A stretch of 64,000 nucleotides of DNA from Hyphococcus aureus (GCF_042643165.1 NZ_JBHRSH010000001.1:1860001-1924000), one strand, 5' to 3'; counted from the first letter of the stretch, positions 26,276 through 36,735 are shown. Notes: generated by a model from the sequence alone, not told the origin. Numbers and translations: made by a program.

Positions 26276-29200
26276 ATGAAAAAGCGGGCGTTGAAATCGG
26301 CTGTCATTGCGCTTGAAGTCATCGCTCTTGCGATCGCCATCGCCGCCGCCGCACTGATTTTTCTCACATGGCGCCTTGGTCAGGGGCCGGTGATGCTTGA
26401 CCTCTTCAAACCGAGCGTCGAATTCGCGGTCGAGCGGCGATTGCCGAAAGGCTACGACGCCAAACTCGGTGAGATTGAATTGCGCCGCACCGAGTTGCGG
26501 GGCGAATATCGTCTCGCGGTGAATGACATTTCCATTTTCGACACAGACGGTCACGAGGCGGCGCGCGCGCCTCAGCTGTTGATGACGTTCGATCTCGGTG
26601 ATTTTCTTTCAGGGGAGATCGGTCCGAAGACCATCCTCGCAGATCGCGCCCATCTCAGCATCATCCGGCGCGAAAATCTCAATGTCGATATTCCGATCGT
26701 CAAGGTGAAAGCGCCCCGCAAAAAAGGTCCGGGCCTTGCCGCCATACTCGAAGGCGGATTGTTGAAAAGCGCTTTCGAGGAAGCGCATTTATCGAATGCT
26801 GAAATTACATTCTTTGACGAAGCGTCAGAACGGTCATGGACGGCGCCGTCGACAGAAGTGCGTCTTCGGCGAAATGACGCCGGCCTGACTGCGCTGGTCG
26901 ATGGCAAGATAGATATGGGCGATGTCAACGCCGGCGTGAAAGCGACCGCTGATTATGATTCCGAGAATGGCGTCATCAATGTCATGCTTGATGGCGAAAA
27001 CTTTCCCGTGGGCGATCTGTTAAGCACATTTTATGGCGACGTGGCCGCGATCATCGACGCGCCGGCGAGCGGGCATGCGGATATTGCATTCACATCAGAA
27101 GGCGCGGTTCTGTCGTCGCAGTTCAATGCGCGCCTCAGCGAGGGCGTGTTGCGCGTTGGCGGTGTTCCCCGGAAAGTATCCTTCATCGAATGGGAGACAG
27201 GGTTTGATCCGGAGGCGAACCGTTTCTCCATAGATCATTTCAATTTCGATCTCGAAGGCGCGAAAGGCGCGGTTTCAGGAGATGTGTCGATTTCGTTCGG
27301 AGACGATATCAGGAAACCTGAAAGCATTTCATTCACGCTGGCGTCCGATGAAATTGTCGTAACCGCGCCGAACCAGTTGCCAGGGCCCTTGCCGCTGGAG
27401 GCGCTGTTCCTGGACGGGCAGTATTTTGTTTCTGACCGGCGGCTCGCGATCCGGCAAACAAAGGCGTCTTTCGCCGGTCTCGCAGTGTCCGGCAACGTCA
27501 CGCTGCTGCGGCCAAGAGGCGTTGATGGCGCGGCGGCTCCGTCGCCGGGCGCCATCGCCGATCTTGATATTGATGGCTCGCTCGATCCTGAAAGGCTGCT
27601 TTCTATCTGGCCAAAAAAACTGGCGAGCGGCGCGCGCGACTGGGTCGAGGACCGGCTCGAAACGGCGCATATCGACAATCTCGATTTCACGATGAATTTG
27701 TCGCCGGGCGCGATCGGAGAAGATGGCGGTTTTCCAGACGATGCGCTCCAGCTCAGCTTTGATGCGCGCGACGCGAAAGCCCATTATGTGACTGGCATGA
27801 CGCCGTTGCGCAATGGCAAGGGAAGCGGGCTCGTACGCGGCAATTCTTTCACCCTGACTGTCGATAGCGCGCGTGTTGGCGATGTTGCGATCACCAAAGG
27901 CGAGGTTGCATTCCCGGTCTTTATCCCGAAATGGGAGCCGACCTACTACCGGTTCTCGGCGGTCGGAAAAGCGCAGGACATGCTCGGCGTCCTCGATCAG
28001 GAGCCGCTATTATTATTGTCCAAAGTCAATCTGTCCCCGGATCAATTCGCGGGAGACGCGCGCGCCGTCGTTGAAGTGATGCGCCCGAACAAGCGCGACG
28101 TCGATCCAGAAGAATACGCCTATACTGGAACGGCGACTTTCGAAAACATGACGCTTGATGGTCTGATCGGCGATATTCAGCTCAGAAATGCAAAAGGCGA
28201 TGTTGAGCTGAAACCCCGCTCCCTGACGGTCAGGGCGGACGCTTCGCTGGCGGAAGAGGCGCCGATTAAAATGGTCTGGCGCCAGAATTTCTTTGAGACG
28301 GATGGCCCTTCCGACATCGCCATTTCCGGCGTGTTCAATTCGTCCGCAGGCGATGTTTTTGGCGTTTCCTCGCGGCAATTTCTGCGCGGGCCGGTTTCCT
28401 TCGACGCCAAGGCGATTGGCGATCTTGGAGATTTTCAGAGCCTTGATGTTAAAGCGAATTTCGTTGATGCGATCGTCACCCTCGGTCCGCTTGGCTGGCG
28501 CAAACCGGCTGGCATGGCTGCTGTCGGCGATCTGTCCATGGTGTTCGAGGCCGATCGCGTCTTGGTCGAGCGCATGACGATCACCGGCGACGGCGTTGAT
28601 GTCGGCGGCACGCTCTCTTTTGATCGGCACGGCGCGTTGCAGGAGGCGGGTTTGCGCCGCTTCTATTTTTCCGATGCGGCCGATTTCACTATGACCGCCA
28701 AACGTGACGCAATGGGCGGGCTTGATCTGACCGCGGTGGGGCCGTTTTTAAACGCGGCGCCGTTGGTTGAACAAATTCTGGAAGGAACTGGCGGCGAGGG
28801 CGGCGAGCCGCTGAACTGGGGCGCCGGCATCAGCCTGCAGGCGCGCATCGATGAAATCGCCCTGCGCGATGGCGTCGTCTATCGCGACGGCGCTCTTGAT
28901 TTCAGCCGCGATGCGGCGCGGTTGCAGGCGCTTGATTTCTCGGCCTTTGGCAAAGATGGAAAACCCTTGCGGGTGGACATGGCGCTGACCGGCGCCGCGG
29001 AGGGGCCGCAACGCGCCCTTGACGCGCGCACCAGCGCGATCGGTGAATTGCTGCGCGGCGTCTTTGGCATTCAATCCATTGAAGGCGGCGAAGGGTCCAT
29101 GCGGATCGCCCTGCACCAGCCGGGAGTGCCGGGCTTCGCGGGCGAGCTGGAAGCACGCAATCTGCAAATCGTCAATGCGCCGTTGTTGGCGCGTATTCTC

Positions 29201-29692
29201 TCCGCGGGATCGCTTGACGGCCTCGCCAATCTGATGAGCGGAGAAGGCATCGAATTCGCCTACGCCTATGGGCAGTTTGATTACAAGGACGGCGTCGTTT
29301 CCGTCGATGACATGCGCGCCACCGGGTCGTCCGTGGGGATCACGGCGGATGGCGAAATCGGCCTTGGACCGAACGGCGTTTCCCATCTCAATGGCGCTGT
29401 GGCGCCTGTTTATGCCCTGAATTCGATTCTCGGCGGCGCGCCGATCATCGGCGATATTCTGGTCGGCAAAAAAGGCGAGGGGATCCTCGCCTTTTCCTAT
29501 AGCGTGACGGGGGAGACCACCGATCCGCGCGTTTTCGTCAATCCGCTGTCAGCATTGACTCCAGGTATTTTCCGCCAGTTGATGCAGCCCTCGCGCACGT
29601 TGCCGTCTGAAGTTGAGCCTGCGGGTGAAGACGCGCCTTCCGAACAAACCGCGCCGGAAGCGCAACCGGAAGAAGAGCCGTCGCCGCAATAA
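26276..29692 (+). CDS. AsmA/YhdP-like giant envelope protein (DUF3971)
   Basis: A 1138 aa protein with one N-terminal membrane helix (about 10-32) and a very long periplasmic part. Length and the C-terminal segment 'GDILVGKKGEGILAFSYSVTGETTDPRVFVNPLSALTPGIFRQL' type of ending match AsmA-like YhdP/DUF3971 proteins. Relatives form long beta-taco tubes that carry phospholipids between the inner and outer membranes. The last 35 residues are Glu/Pro-rich. It stands alone on the plus strand and ends exactly where convergent tyrS ends, with no base between the stops. Confidence 0.82.
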   Translation: MKKRALKSAVIALEVIALAIAIAAAALIFLTWRLGQGPVMLDLFKPSVEFAVERRLPKGYDAKLGEIELRRTELRGEYRLAVNDISIFDTDGHEAARAPQLLMTFDLGDFLSGEIGPKTILADRAHLSIIRRENLNVDIPIVKVKAPRKKGPGLAAILEGGLLKSAFEEAHLSNAEITFFDEASERSWTAPSTEVRLRRNDAGLTALVDGKIDMGDVNAGVKATADYDSENGVINVMLDGENFPVGDLLSTFYGDVAAIIDAPASGHADIAFTSEGAVLSSQFNARLSEGVLRVGGVPRKVSFIEWETGFDPEANRFSIDHFNFDLEGAKGAVSGDVSISFGDDIRKPESISFTLASDEIVVTAPNQLPGPLPLEALFLDGQYFVSDRRLAIRQTKASFAGLAVSGNVTLLRPRGVDGAAAPSPGAIADLDIDGSLDPERLLSIWPKKLASGARDWVEDRLETAHIDNLDFTMNLSPGAIGEDGGFPDDALQLSFDARDAKAHYVTGMTPLRNGKGSGLVRGNSFTLTVDSARVGDVAITKGEVAFPVFIPKWEPTYYRFSAVGKAQDMLGVLDQEPLLLLSKVNLSPDQFAGDARAVVEVMRPNKRDVDPEEYAYTGTATFENMTLDGLIGDIQLRNAKGDVELKPRSLTVRADASLAEEAPIKMVWRQNFFETDGPSDIAISGVFNSSAGDVFGVSSRQFLRGPVSFDAKAIGDLGDFQSLDVKANFVDAIVTLGPLGWRKPAGMAAVGDLSMVFEADRVLVERMTITGDGVDVGGTLSFDRHGALQEAGLRRFYFSDAADFTMTAKRDAMGGLDLTAVGPFLNAAPLVEQILEGTGGEGGEPLNWGAGISLQARIDEIALRDGVVYRDGALDFSRDAARLQALDFSAFGKDGKPLRVDMALTGAAEGPQRALDARTSAIGELLRGVFGIQSIEGGEGSMRIALHQPGVPGFAGELEARNLQIVNAPLLARILSAGSLDGLANLMSGEGIEFAYAYGQFDYKDGVVSVDDMRATGSSVGITADGEIGLGPNGVSHLNGAVAPVYALNSILGGAPIIGDILVGKKGEGILAFSYSVTGETTDPRVFVNPLSALTPGIFRQLMQPSRTLPSEVEPAGEDAPSEQTAPEAQPEEEPSPQ

Positions 29693-30946
29693 TTACTGCA
29701 CGCGGATAATGGCGTGCTTCTTCTTGCCGATGGAAAGTTTCACCGCATTGTCGCGCACGTCACTCGTCGCAAGATTGCGTTCCTCACTCACCGCTTCGTC
29801 ATTCACTTTGAGGGCGCCGGCCTTGATGTGGCGACGCGCTTCGCCTTTCGAGGCGCACAGGCCCGTAGCGATGAACTGATCGATGAGCGCGGCTTCGGAA
29901 AGAGCGCTGGACGCCATGTCGATGGTCGGCAGGTCGCCGCCGAGTCCGCCCTGCTCAAAAGTTTTCTGCGCCGTCGCCGCGGCGCTTTCCGCCGCCTCGC
30001 GTCCATGGAGGAGGGCGGTCGCTTCGGTCGCCAGCACTTTTTTGGCGTCGTTGATTTCAGCGTCCTGCAGCGCGGCGAGCCGGTTCACCTCATCCATGGG
30101 CAGGGTCGTAAAGCGCGCAAGCAGCGTCGCCACATCCGCGTCTTCGGCGTTGCGCCAATATTGCCAGTAATCATAGGGCGCATACATGTCGGCGTTGAGC
30201 CAGACGGCGCCGCCCTCGGTTTTGCCCATTTTCTTGCCGGAAGCGGTGGTCAGCAGCGGCGTCGTCAGGCCGAACACCTCTGCGCCGTCCTTGCGGCGGC
30301 AAAGCTCGACGCCATTGACGATATTGCCCCACTGGTCCGAACCGCCAAGCTGCAGGATGCAGCCATGACGGTTGTAGAGCTCATGAAAGTCGTAAGCCTG
30401 CATGAGCATGTAATTGAATTCGAGGAAGGTCATCGGGCTTTCACGCTCAAGCCGCAACTTGACCGAGTCAAAGGTCAGCATGCGGTTGATGGTGAAATGC
30501 ACGCCATAATCGCGCAGGAACCCCACATAGCCGAGCTTTGAGAGCCAGTCGTTGTTGTTGACCATCAGGGCGTCCGTCGGGCCGTCGCCGAAGGTCAGAT
30601 ATTTTTCGAACGCGCCCTTGATCGAGGCGATATTGGCGTCGATCTCCTCATCGGTGAGAAGTTTTCTCTGTTCGTCCTTGCCCGTGGGGTCGCCCACCTT
30701 GGTGGTGCCGCCGCCCATCAGCGCAATCGGCCGGTGGCCGGTCTGCTGCAGCCAGTAGAGCATAACGATCTGGATCAAGTGCCCGGCGTGAAGCGACTTC
30801 GCCGTGGCGTCATAGCCGATATACCCGGTGATCGGGCCAGCCGCCGCTTTCTCGTCGAGACCTTCGAGATTGGTGCCTTGGGCGATGAAACCGCGCTCGT
30901 TGAGCACGTTCAGGAAATCGGATTTGTAAGTCGCTTTGCCGCTCAT
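29693..30946 (-). CDS. tyrS: tyrosine--tRNA ligase
   Basis: Class I aminoacyl-tRNA synthetase charging tRNA-Tyr, 417 aa from the ATG at 30946 (MSGKATYKSDFLNVL). The HIGH-like motif is 'HAGH' (within 'TAKSLHAGHLIQI'), the KMSKS-like loop is 'KKMGKTEGG', and an S4 RNA-binding domain ends the protein ('GEARRHIKAGALKVNDE'). The frame stays open further upstream to 31186, but that would overlap divergent anmK and lacks homologous features, so the shorter start is preferred. Confidence 0.95.
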   Translation of the reverse strand: MSGKATYKSDFLNVLNERGFIAQGTNLEGLDEKAAAGPITGYIGYDATAKSLHAGHLIQIVMLYWLQQTGHRPIALMGGGTTKVGDPTGKDEQRKLLTDEEIDANIASIKGAFEKYLTFGDGPTDALMVNNNDWLSKLGYVGFLRDYGVHFTINRMLTFDSVKLRLERESPMTFLEFNYMLMQAYDFHELYNRHGCILQLGGSDQWGNIVNGVELCRRKDGAEVFGLTTPLLTTASGKKMGKTEGGAVWLNADMYAPYDYWQYWRNAEDADVATLLARFTTLPMDEVNRLAALQDAEINDAKKVLATEATALLHGREAAESAAATAQKTFEQGGLGGDLPTIDMASSALSEAALIDQFIATGLCASKGEARRHIKAGALKVNDEAVSEERNLATSDVRDNAVKLSIGKKKHAIIRVQ

Positions 30947-31109
30947 GGGGCTGCTCTTGGTTTGTTCTGCTGCCGGGACGGGAGCCCCTAGCACCTTACG
31001 TCTTGAATTCCAACGTATTGGCATGGATTGAGAGCGTATGGTTAAGAGACATTTCAGTTTTCGCCGCGAGTCTGGATAGGCTAGGCGCGGCCTTTGACGG
31101 GAAACTTCC

Positions 31110-32243
31110 ATGTCCGACAAGATGACAGCCATCGGATTGATGAGCGGCACCTCTCTCGACGGGATCGATGCGGCGGTGCTGGTCACCGATGGCGCCGACT
31201 TTGTGGAAGCGGGCCCTGCGCTGCATGTTCCCTATAGCCGCGATCTTAAAATCTGGGTGCGCCGCGCGATCAAGGCGGCGCTTGAAGGCCGCGATGGCGC
31301 AGAGGAGATCGGCAAGGCGGCGGGCGAGGTCACCTACGCTCATGTAAGCGCTGTGGAACGGCTCCTCGAAAAATCCGGACTGAACCGGAAGAACATCGAT
31401 GTGATCGGTTTTCACGGCCAGACGATTTTGCACCGTCCCTCGAAAGAGGCGGGCGTCGCCGGGCGCACCTGGCAGTTGGGCAATGGCCGCACGCTGGCGG
31501 AAGAAACCCGCATTGATGTCGTCAATGACTTCCGTTCGAACGATGTCGCCGCAGGCGGGGAGGGCGCGCCTTTTGCGCCGATTTATCACCGTGCGCTTGT
31601 CGCCGCGATGAAAGAGCGCCCGCAATGCCCTGTCGGCGTGATCAACCTCGGCGGCGTCTCCAATGTCACTTATGTGCCTGAAGGCTGTCACGCGCTTGAT
31701 CTCGTTGCGTTCGATTGCGGGCCGGGCAACGGGCTTGTCGATGAGTGGGTCGAGATGAAAACCGGCGAGCATATGGATGAGGACGGCGCGCTCGCCCTTG
31801 CCGGCAAGGTCAATGAAGAAGCGTTGCGCATGATGCTGCTCAATCCGTATCTGCGCCGCTATCCGCCAAAATCTCTTGATCGTTATGATTTCAAGCTGGA
31901 TCAGGTGAAAAGACTATCGGTGGAAGATGGCGCCGCGACGTTGACCGCCTTTACGGCGGCCTGCATCGCGCAGTCGGAGAAGTTTTTGCCGGATCTGCCC
32001 GGCGGCTATATCGTCTGCGGCGGCGGCCGGCATAATCCGGCGATGATGCAGGCCTTGCGCGAGCGTCTGGAAGCCAAAGTCATCGCCGCCGAAGAGGCGG
32101 GCTGGCGCGGCGACGATCTTGAAGCGGAATGCTTCGCCTATCTCGCCGTCCGCAACATGAAAAAGCTTCCCATCAGCTATCCCAAGACCACGCGGGTTCC
32201 GTCGCCCATGCGTGGCGGGGTCTCTCACCGCAAGCCAGTCTAA
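31110..32243 (+). CDS. anmK: anhydro-N-acetylmuramic acid kinase
   Basis: Recycles peptidoglycan by hydrolysing and phosphorylating 1,6-anhydroMurNAc to MurNAc-6-phosphate. It is 377 aa, with the N-terminal ATP-binding signature 'GLMSGTSLDGIDAAV' (about 9-23), 'VIGFHGQTILHRP' (about 95-107) and 'GGYIVCGGGRHNP' (about 298-310). It is divergent from tyrS, a common alphaproteobacterial pairing. The 163-base gap between the two starts should hold both promoters. Confidence 0.95.
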   Translation: MSDKMTAIGLMSGTSLDGIDAAVLVTDGADFVEAGPALHVPYSRDLKIWVRRAIKAALEGRDGAEEIGKAAGEVTYAHVSAVERLLEKSGLNRKNIDVIGFHGQTILHRPSKEAGVAGRTWQLGNGRTLAEETRIDVVNDFRSNDVAAGGEGAPFAPIYHRALVAAMKERPQCPVGVINLGGVSNVTYVPEGCHALDLVAFDCGPGNGLVDEWVEMKTGEHMDEDGALALAGKVNEEALRMMLLNPYLRRYPPKSLDRYDFKLDQVKRLSVEDGAATLTAFTAACIAQSEKFLPDLPGGYIVCGGGRHNPAMMQALRERLEAKVIAAEEAGWRGDDLEAECFAYLAVRNMKKLPISYPKTTRVPSPMRGGVSHRKPV

Positions 32244-32255
32244 CCGCAAGTCTGT

Positions 32256-33581
32256 CTAAATATTCGTTGGCGATGGCTGTTCCGCTGCGTGTTCGGCATC
32301 CACAGCCGCCTCTTCACGCGGGCGCTGAATGCGCTTGAAGGCGAGGAACAACAGCGCGAGCGCAAACAGCTCCAGCACAAACGCAAACACCAAAGGCGCT
32401 CCGGGGAAATAGAATGGCGCTCCTTCGGGCAGGATCGTGGCGCCGAAAAGCGTGAAAGGTTCGCCCGGGGACGAAAACGCCGCGAACATCTGGGTCATGA
32501 TCCACGGGCTGAACACCATGGTCAGGCTGTTGAGCGCGGCAATCGCGCCTTGAAGCTCGCCTTGCGCATTCGGCGGAATGGTGCGCGACATGATTCCCTG
32601 CAGCGACGGTTGCGCAAGGCCGCCGAGGGCTGTGAATGTCAGGATGACGAAAATCATCCAGCCTTTTCCGGCGAACGCGAAACATAAATAGCCGATTGCG
32701 GTAATGCTGATGCCGAACAGCGCCGCCCTGCGCTCGCCAAGCTTGGGAATGGCGACTCGCGTGAGTCCGCCCTGAACAAGGCCGGACATAAGGCCCATAT
32801 ACATGAGCGAGGCGCCGATCATGGCCTCGCTCCAGGAAAATTTCTCAATGGCGTAATAGGACCAGATCGACGGATAGGTCCAATGGGCGAGCTGCGCGAA
32901 GAACAGGACCGCCGCAATGGGCAGCATGACCGGATATTTCGAAAACTGCCGGAAGCTGCCGAGTGCATTGGCGCGCCGCCAGTCGAAAGGGCGCCGGTTT
33001 TCAGGCGTCAGGGTTTCCGGCATGGCGAAAAAGCCGAAAAGGAAATTCACGGCGCCCGTCGCGGCGACGAAATAAAACGGCGCGCGCGGACCGAAATGTT
33101 CGCCCAGAAATCCGCCGATGCCGGGCCCGATGATGAAGCCGACGCCGAAGGCAGCGCCGATCAGCCCGAAATTCGCGGCGCGTTTTTCAGGCGGTGAGAT
33201 GTCGGCAATGTAGGCGTTTGCTGTCGAGAAGGTCGCGGCGAATGCGCCGGCGAGAATGCGGGCGATAAGGATAATCCCGATCGTCGGTGCAATCGCCATG
33301 ATGAAAAAGTCGAATGAATAGGCGGCGAGCGATGTCAGCATCACAGGCCGGCGCCCGAAACGGTCGGAAAGGCCGCCAATGATCGGCATCATCAAGAACT
33401 GCATGATGGCGTATACGACGGACAGATAGCCGCCCCACTTCGCCGCATGGGAGACATCTTCGCCCGTCACCTGCATGATGAGCTGCGGCATCACGGGCAT
33501 GATGACGCCGAAGCCAATCATGTTGAGAAGGATGGTGATGAAAATGAAAACGAAGGCGCTCTTGCCAGCAGTTTTCGCCAT
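32256..33581 (-). CDS. MFS transporter, TCR/Tet-like
   Basis: Drug-proton antiporter-type major facilitator, 441 aa, with about 12 membrane segments. The loop 2-3 motif A is 'GGLSDRFGRRPV' (about 66-77), and the motif-C-like 'GAAFGVGFIIGPGIGGFLGE' region lies about 142-161, both typical of the 12-TM TetA-like antiporters. That family exports tetracyclines and other compounds, but housekeeping members are common and resistance cannot be inferred. The C terminus is charged and cytoplasmic. It follows the CorC-like gene on the same strand. Confidence 0.85.
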   Translation of the reverse strand: MAKTAGKSAFVFIFITILLNMIGFGVIMPVMPQLIMQVTGEDVSHAAKWGGYLSVVYAIMQFLMMPIIGGLSDRFGRRPVMLTSLAAYSFDFFIMAIAPTIGIILIARILAGAFAATFSTANAYIADISPPEKRAANFGLIGAAFGVGFIIGPGIGGFLGEHFGPRAPFYFVAATGAVNFLFGFFAMPETLTPENRRPFDWRRANALGSFRQFSKYPVMLPIAAVLFFAQLAHWTYPSIWSYYAIEKFSWSEAMIGASLMYMGLMSGLVQGGLTRVAIPKLGERRAALFGISITAIGYLCFAFAGKGWMIFVILTFTALGGLAQPSLQGIMSRTIPPNAQGELQGAIAALNSLTMVFSPWIMTQMFAAFSSPGEPFTLFGATILPEGAPFYFPGAPLVFAFVLELFALALLFLAFKRIQRPREEAAVDAEHAAEQPSPTNI

Positions 33582-33604
33582 GTCCGGCTTCTTTCTTTAA
33601 CTTG

Positions 33605-34885
33605 TCAGGTGATGGGCGTGATTTTCAACGCGGTGATCTGGTTACGCCGACGGCGCAGGATTTTGAACCGGAACCCGTAAAACGAAAAGGTCTGGCCCAC
33701 ATCCGGAATACTCTGAGCTTCGTGAATGACAAGGCCTGCGACCGTCACGGCTTCTTCATCGGGCAAATTCCAGTCCATGGCGCGGTTGAGATCGCGCAAG
33801 GTGACGTCGCCGTCCACCGTTAGCGATCCGTCGCCTTGCGGGCGCACGCCCTGAACCGGGCTGTCATATTCGTCTTCGATTTCACCGACGATTTCCTCGA
33901 GAATGTCTTCGAGGGTGACGAGCCCCATCAGCGCGCCATATTCATCGACGATCAGTGCGAAATGCTCCTGTTTCACCTTGAACGCGTCGAGCTGTTCCTG
34001 AAGCGTCGTTGTCTCCGGCGCGAAATAGGGCTCGCGCGCCAGCGCCTCGAAATTGATGGCGTCAGCGTTGCCTTCCGCGTCCCAGAGCGCGCGCAACAGG
34101 TCCTTGGCGTGAAGAATGCCGATAATGTTGTCGGGGTTCTCGCGATAAAGCGGCAGGCGGGTGTGCGCGCTTTTGAGCGCCTGACGAATCAGCGCGTCTT
34201 TGGCCATATCGATATCGAGCATCTCGATCGATTTCCGGTGGATCATGATCTCTTCCGTGCGGATTTCATTGAGATCGAGCGCGCCACGAATGAGGTCGCG
34301 CGATTCCTTGTCGACCCGGCCTTCGTAATGATGAAGATCGATGGCGCCGCGGAGTTCTTCCTCCGCGGAAAAGACGGCGCTGTCTTTCGAAATATCCAGA
34401 CCGAAAATGTGAAAGACTCCGCGCACAAACATCTGCACCAGCCAGGTGACGGGCGCGAGGATATAGACGACCCACCGCATCACCGGCGCCACCAGCATGG
34501 CGACCGTATCAGGGCGGGTGATGGCTGCGGTTTTCGGCGTCACTTCAGCGAATACAAGCACGAGCACCGTCATGGTTGCGGTTGCAAGACCGGTGGCGAT
34601 TAGAGACGCGCCGAAAAGCTGATTAAAGACGCTTGCGGCGATAACCGATGCAAGAATATTCACAAGGTTGTTACCGAGAAGAATGGCGCCAATCAGCCGC
34701 TCGCGGTTCTTGATGAGAAGATTGACCCGGCGCGCGTTCAGATTGCCGTCGCTTTCCAGCTTGTGCATGCGCGCTTTTGAGGTTGCAGTTAGCGCTGTTT
34801 CCGAGCCCGAAAAGAAGGCCGAAAGGAAGAGCAGAAAAACGATGGTTCCAATGGGCAGGAAGATCGCCGGATCAATATTTGGCAT
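33605..34885 (-). CDS. HlyC/CorC (CNNM) family transporter
   Basis: Membrane protein of 426 aa with a DUF21 transmembrane domain (about 6-195), a pair of CBS domains (about 215-340) and a C-terminal CorC_HlyC FAD-binding-like domain (about 350-426). Members of this family are linked to magnesium or cobalt efflux. 'FSGSETALTATSKARM' near the N terminus is a strongly conserved DUF21 segment. It is downstream of aroK-aroB on the minus strand, with only 17 bases after aroB, so it may be cotranscribed. Confidence 0.92.
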   Translation of the reverse strand: MPNIDPAIFLPIGTIVFLLFLSAFFSGSETALTATSKARMHKLESDGNLNARRVNLLIKNRERLIGAILLGNNLVNILASVIAASVFNQLFGASLIATGLATATMTVLVLVFAEVTPKTAAITRPDTVAMLVAPVMRWVVYILAPVTWLVQMFVRGVFHIFGLDISKDSAVFSAEEELRGAIDLHHYEGRVDKESRDLIRGALDLNEIRTEEIMIHRKSIEMLDIDMAKDALIRQALKSAHTRLPLYRENPDNIIGILHAKDLLRALWDAEGNADAINFEALAREPYFAPETTTLQEQLDAFKVKQEHFALIVDEYGALMGLVTLEDILEEIVGEIEDEYDSPVQGVRPQGDGSLTVDGDVTLRDLNRAMDWNLPDEEAVTVAGLVIHEAQSIPDVGQTFSFYGFRFKILRRRRNQITALKITPIT

Positions 34886-34902
34886 GAGGTGATTGTCACC
34901 GG

Positions 34903-36012
34903 CTATTCGCCGGTTTTCTCCTTGAGGAAGGCGGTAACGGTGGAAAGGTCTGAATCTTTGGCGATAAAAGCGCCGCCGATGGCTTTTGCAAGGATCAGCG
35001 TCAGCTTGCCTTGTTCAACCTTTTTATCCTGCATCATGTATTTCGCGATGATGTCGGCTGTGATTTCCGAGTTGAGATCGCTGATCTCAGACGGCAGCCC
35101 TGTGTTTTTAAGGTGAGCTTTCACGCGCTCGGCGTCTGGCGCCGGGCAAAGGCCTTCGCTGGCGGAATAATCGAAAGCGAGCGCCATCCCGAGCGCGACG
35201 CCCTCGCCATGGAGGAGCTTGTTCGAATAGCCGAAATAGGCCTCGAAAGCGTGCCCGAAAGTGTGGCCGAGATTGAGCAGGGCGCGCGCGCCTTTTTCCT
35301 TTTCATCGGCGCTGACAATCGCCGCCTTCGCCTCGCATGATTTTTTAATGGCGTGAATGCGCGCGCCTTCATTCCCTTCAAAAAGGGCGGGGCCGTTTTC
35401 TTCGAGCCAGCGGAAAAAGTCGGGGTCAGAGATCAGACCGTATTTCACGACTTCGGCGTAACCCGCTTTCAGCTCGCGCATTGGCAGGCTGTCGAGCGAG
35501 GTGATGTCCGCAATCACCGCCACCGGCTGATGAAAAGCGCCGATGAGGTTTTTACCCTGGGCGACATTGATCGCGGTCTTGCCGCCAACGGCGCTGTCGA
35601 CCTGGGCGAGCAATGTCGTCGGAATTTGCGCAAAGCGGCAGCCCCGCCGAAGCACTGAGCAGGCGAACCCGGTCAGATCGCCGATCACGCCGCCGCCAAA
35701 AGCGATCACTACATCGTCACGCTCAACGCCGAGATCGAGCAAGCGTCCCGTCAGTTTTTCCAGCTCGGCGAATGATTTCGTCGCTTCGCCCGCAGGGAGG
35801 GTGATGAAATCGGCTTCAATACCCGATGCGGCCAGCCCTTCACGCAGGCGTTCGCCCTGCGTCACGAAAACATTCTCGTCCGTCACGACAGCCGTGCGCG
35901 ACCGTTTCAGATGCGGTCCGAGCAGTGCGCCGGCCTGCTCGATCAGGTTGGCGCCAATCGTAATGTCATAGGACCGGTCGCTTAAGGGAACGCGCACGGT
36001 TTCGGCGGTCAT
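34903..36012 (-). CDS. aroB: 3-dehydroquinate synthase
   Basis: Second enzyme of the shikimate pathway: NAD-dependent conversion of DAHP to 3-dehydroquinate. It is 369 aa, with the NAD-binding 'AFGGGVIGDLTGF' (about 103-115), 'PTTLLAQVDSAVGGKTAIN' (about 131-149) and metal-ligand 'LNLGHTFGHAFE' (about 246-257) motifs all intact. It overlaps aroK by 4 bases (ATGA-type coupling), the classic aroKB operon. Confidence 0.96.
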   Translation of the reverse strand: MTAETVRVPLSDRSYDITIGANLIEQAGALLGPHLKRSRTAVVTDENVFVTQGERLREGLAASGIEADFITLPAGEATKSFAELEKLTGRLLDLGVERDDVVIAFGGGVIGDLTGFACSVLRRGCRFAQIPTTLLAQVDSAVGGKTAINVAQGKNLIGAFHQPVAVIADITSLDSLPMRELKAGYAEVVKYGLISDPDFFRWLEENGPALFEGNEGARIHAIKKSCEAKAAIVSADEKEKGARALLNLGHTFGHAFEAYFGYSNKLLHGEGVALGMALAFDYSASEGLCPAPDAERVKAHLKNTGLPSEISDLNSEITADIIAKYMMQDKKVEQGKLTLILAKAIGGAFIAKDSDLSTVTAFLKEKTGE

Positions 36013-36587
36013 GACATGGGCTCCTCAATTGCCGTCAGGAGATCCGGACGGGCGCACAATGCATCGACAATCAGATCGACCGTATTTGCATGCGGTCCCG
36101 TCTGGCTGTCGATATGAATATCGGCGCTGGCGTAAAAAGGTTCGCGTTCCTTCATCAGCCTGATCAGCGTCTCACGCGGGTCGTCATTCTGGAGCAGGGG
36201 TCTTGTGTTCCTTTTACTCGCCCGTTTGACGATGGTGTCGATTTCAGCCCGGATCCAGATTGAGACGGTGCGCTCAGCGATGAGGGCGCGGGTTTCCGGA
36301 TTGGTGACGGCGCCGCCGCCGGTGGCGAGGACATGGGGCGGCCCTTCGAGCAGGCGCTTGATCACCCGGGCCTCGCCCTCGCGGAAACTTTGCTCTCCAT
36401 GGGCGGCGAACAGATCGGAAACGGTCATGCCGGCGGCTTTTTCAATTTCGTGATCGGCGTCGTAAAAGGGGAGCTCGAGGCGCGCGGCAAGGCGCCTTCC
36501 GACGGTGGTTTTGCCAACGCCCATCATACCGACCAGAACCACTGGCCGGGCGCAGATAAGGTCAGGGTGTTTACGAGCTTGCCCCAT
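36009..36587 (-). CDS. aroK: shikimate kinase
   Basis: Phosphorylates shikimate with ATP. It is 192 aa, a usual size, with the P-loop 'GMMGVGKTTVGRRLA' (about 21-35), the shikimate-binding 'FYDADHEIE' (about 41-49), and 'VLATGGGAVTNPETRAL' (about 91-107). The upstream gap to the divergent small membrane-protein gene at 36736 is about 150 bases and should hold the promoter. Confidence 0.95.
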   Translation of the reverse strand: MGQARKHPDLICARPVVLVGMMGVGKTTVGRRLAARLELPFYDADHEIEKAAGMTVSDLFAAHGEQSFREGEARVIKRLLEGPPHVLATGGGAVTNPETRALIAERTVSIWIRAEIDTIVKRASKRNTRPLLQNDDPRETLIRLMKEREPFYASADIHIDSQTGPHANTVDLIVDALCARPDLLTAIEEPMS

Positions 36588-36735
36588 GAAGGCTAGATGT
36601 AGGGGAGCGCGCTTCGGGATGCTAGTTCGTATGCTGGTTGAGGCGTCATTGTCAGGGAAGGCGGGCGGCGCGCTGGGCGAATAGCGTGCTATGCTGGCTG
36701 GCGTCAGCGAGTTGGGCCTCGAAGGGAGCGGTTTC

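Noticed and set aside
30947..31186. Longer start for tyrS
   Set aside because: The extension runs into the divergent anmK gene and adds 80 residues unlike any TyrS.
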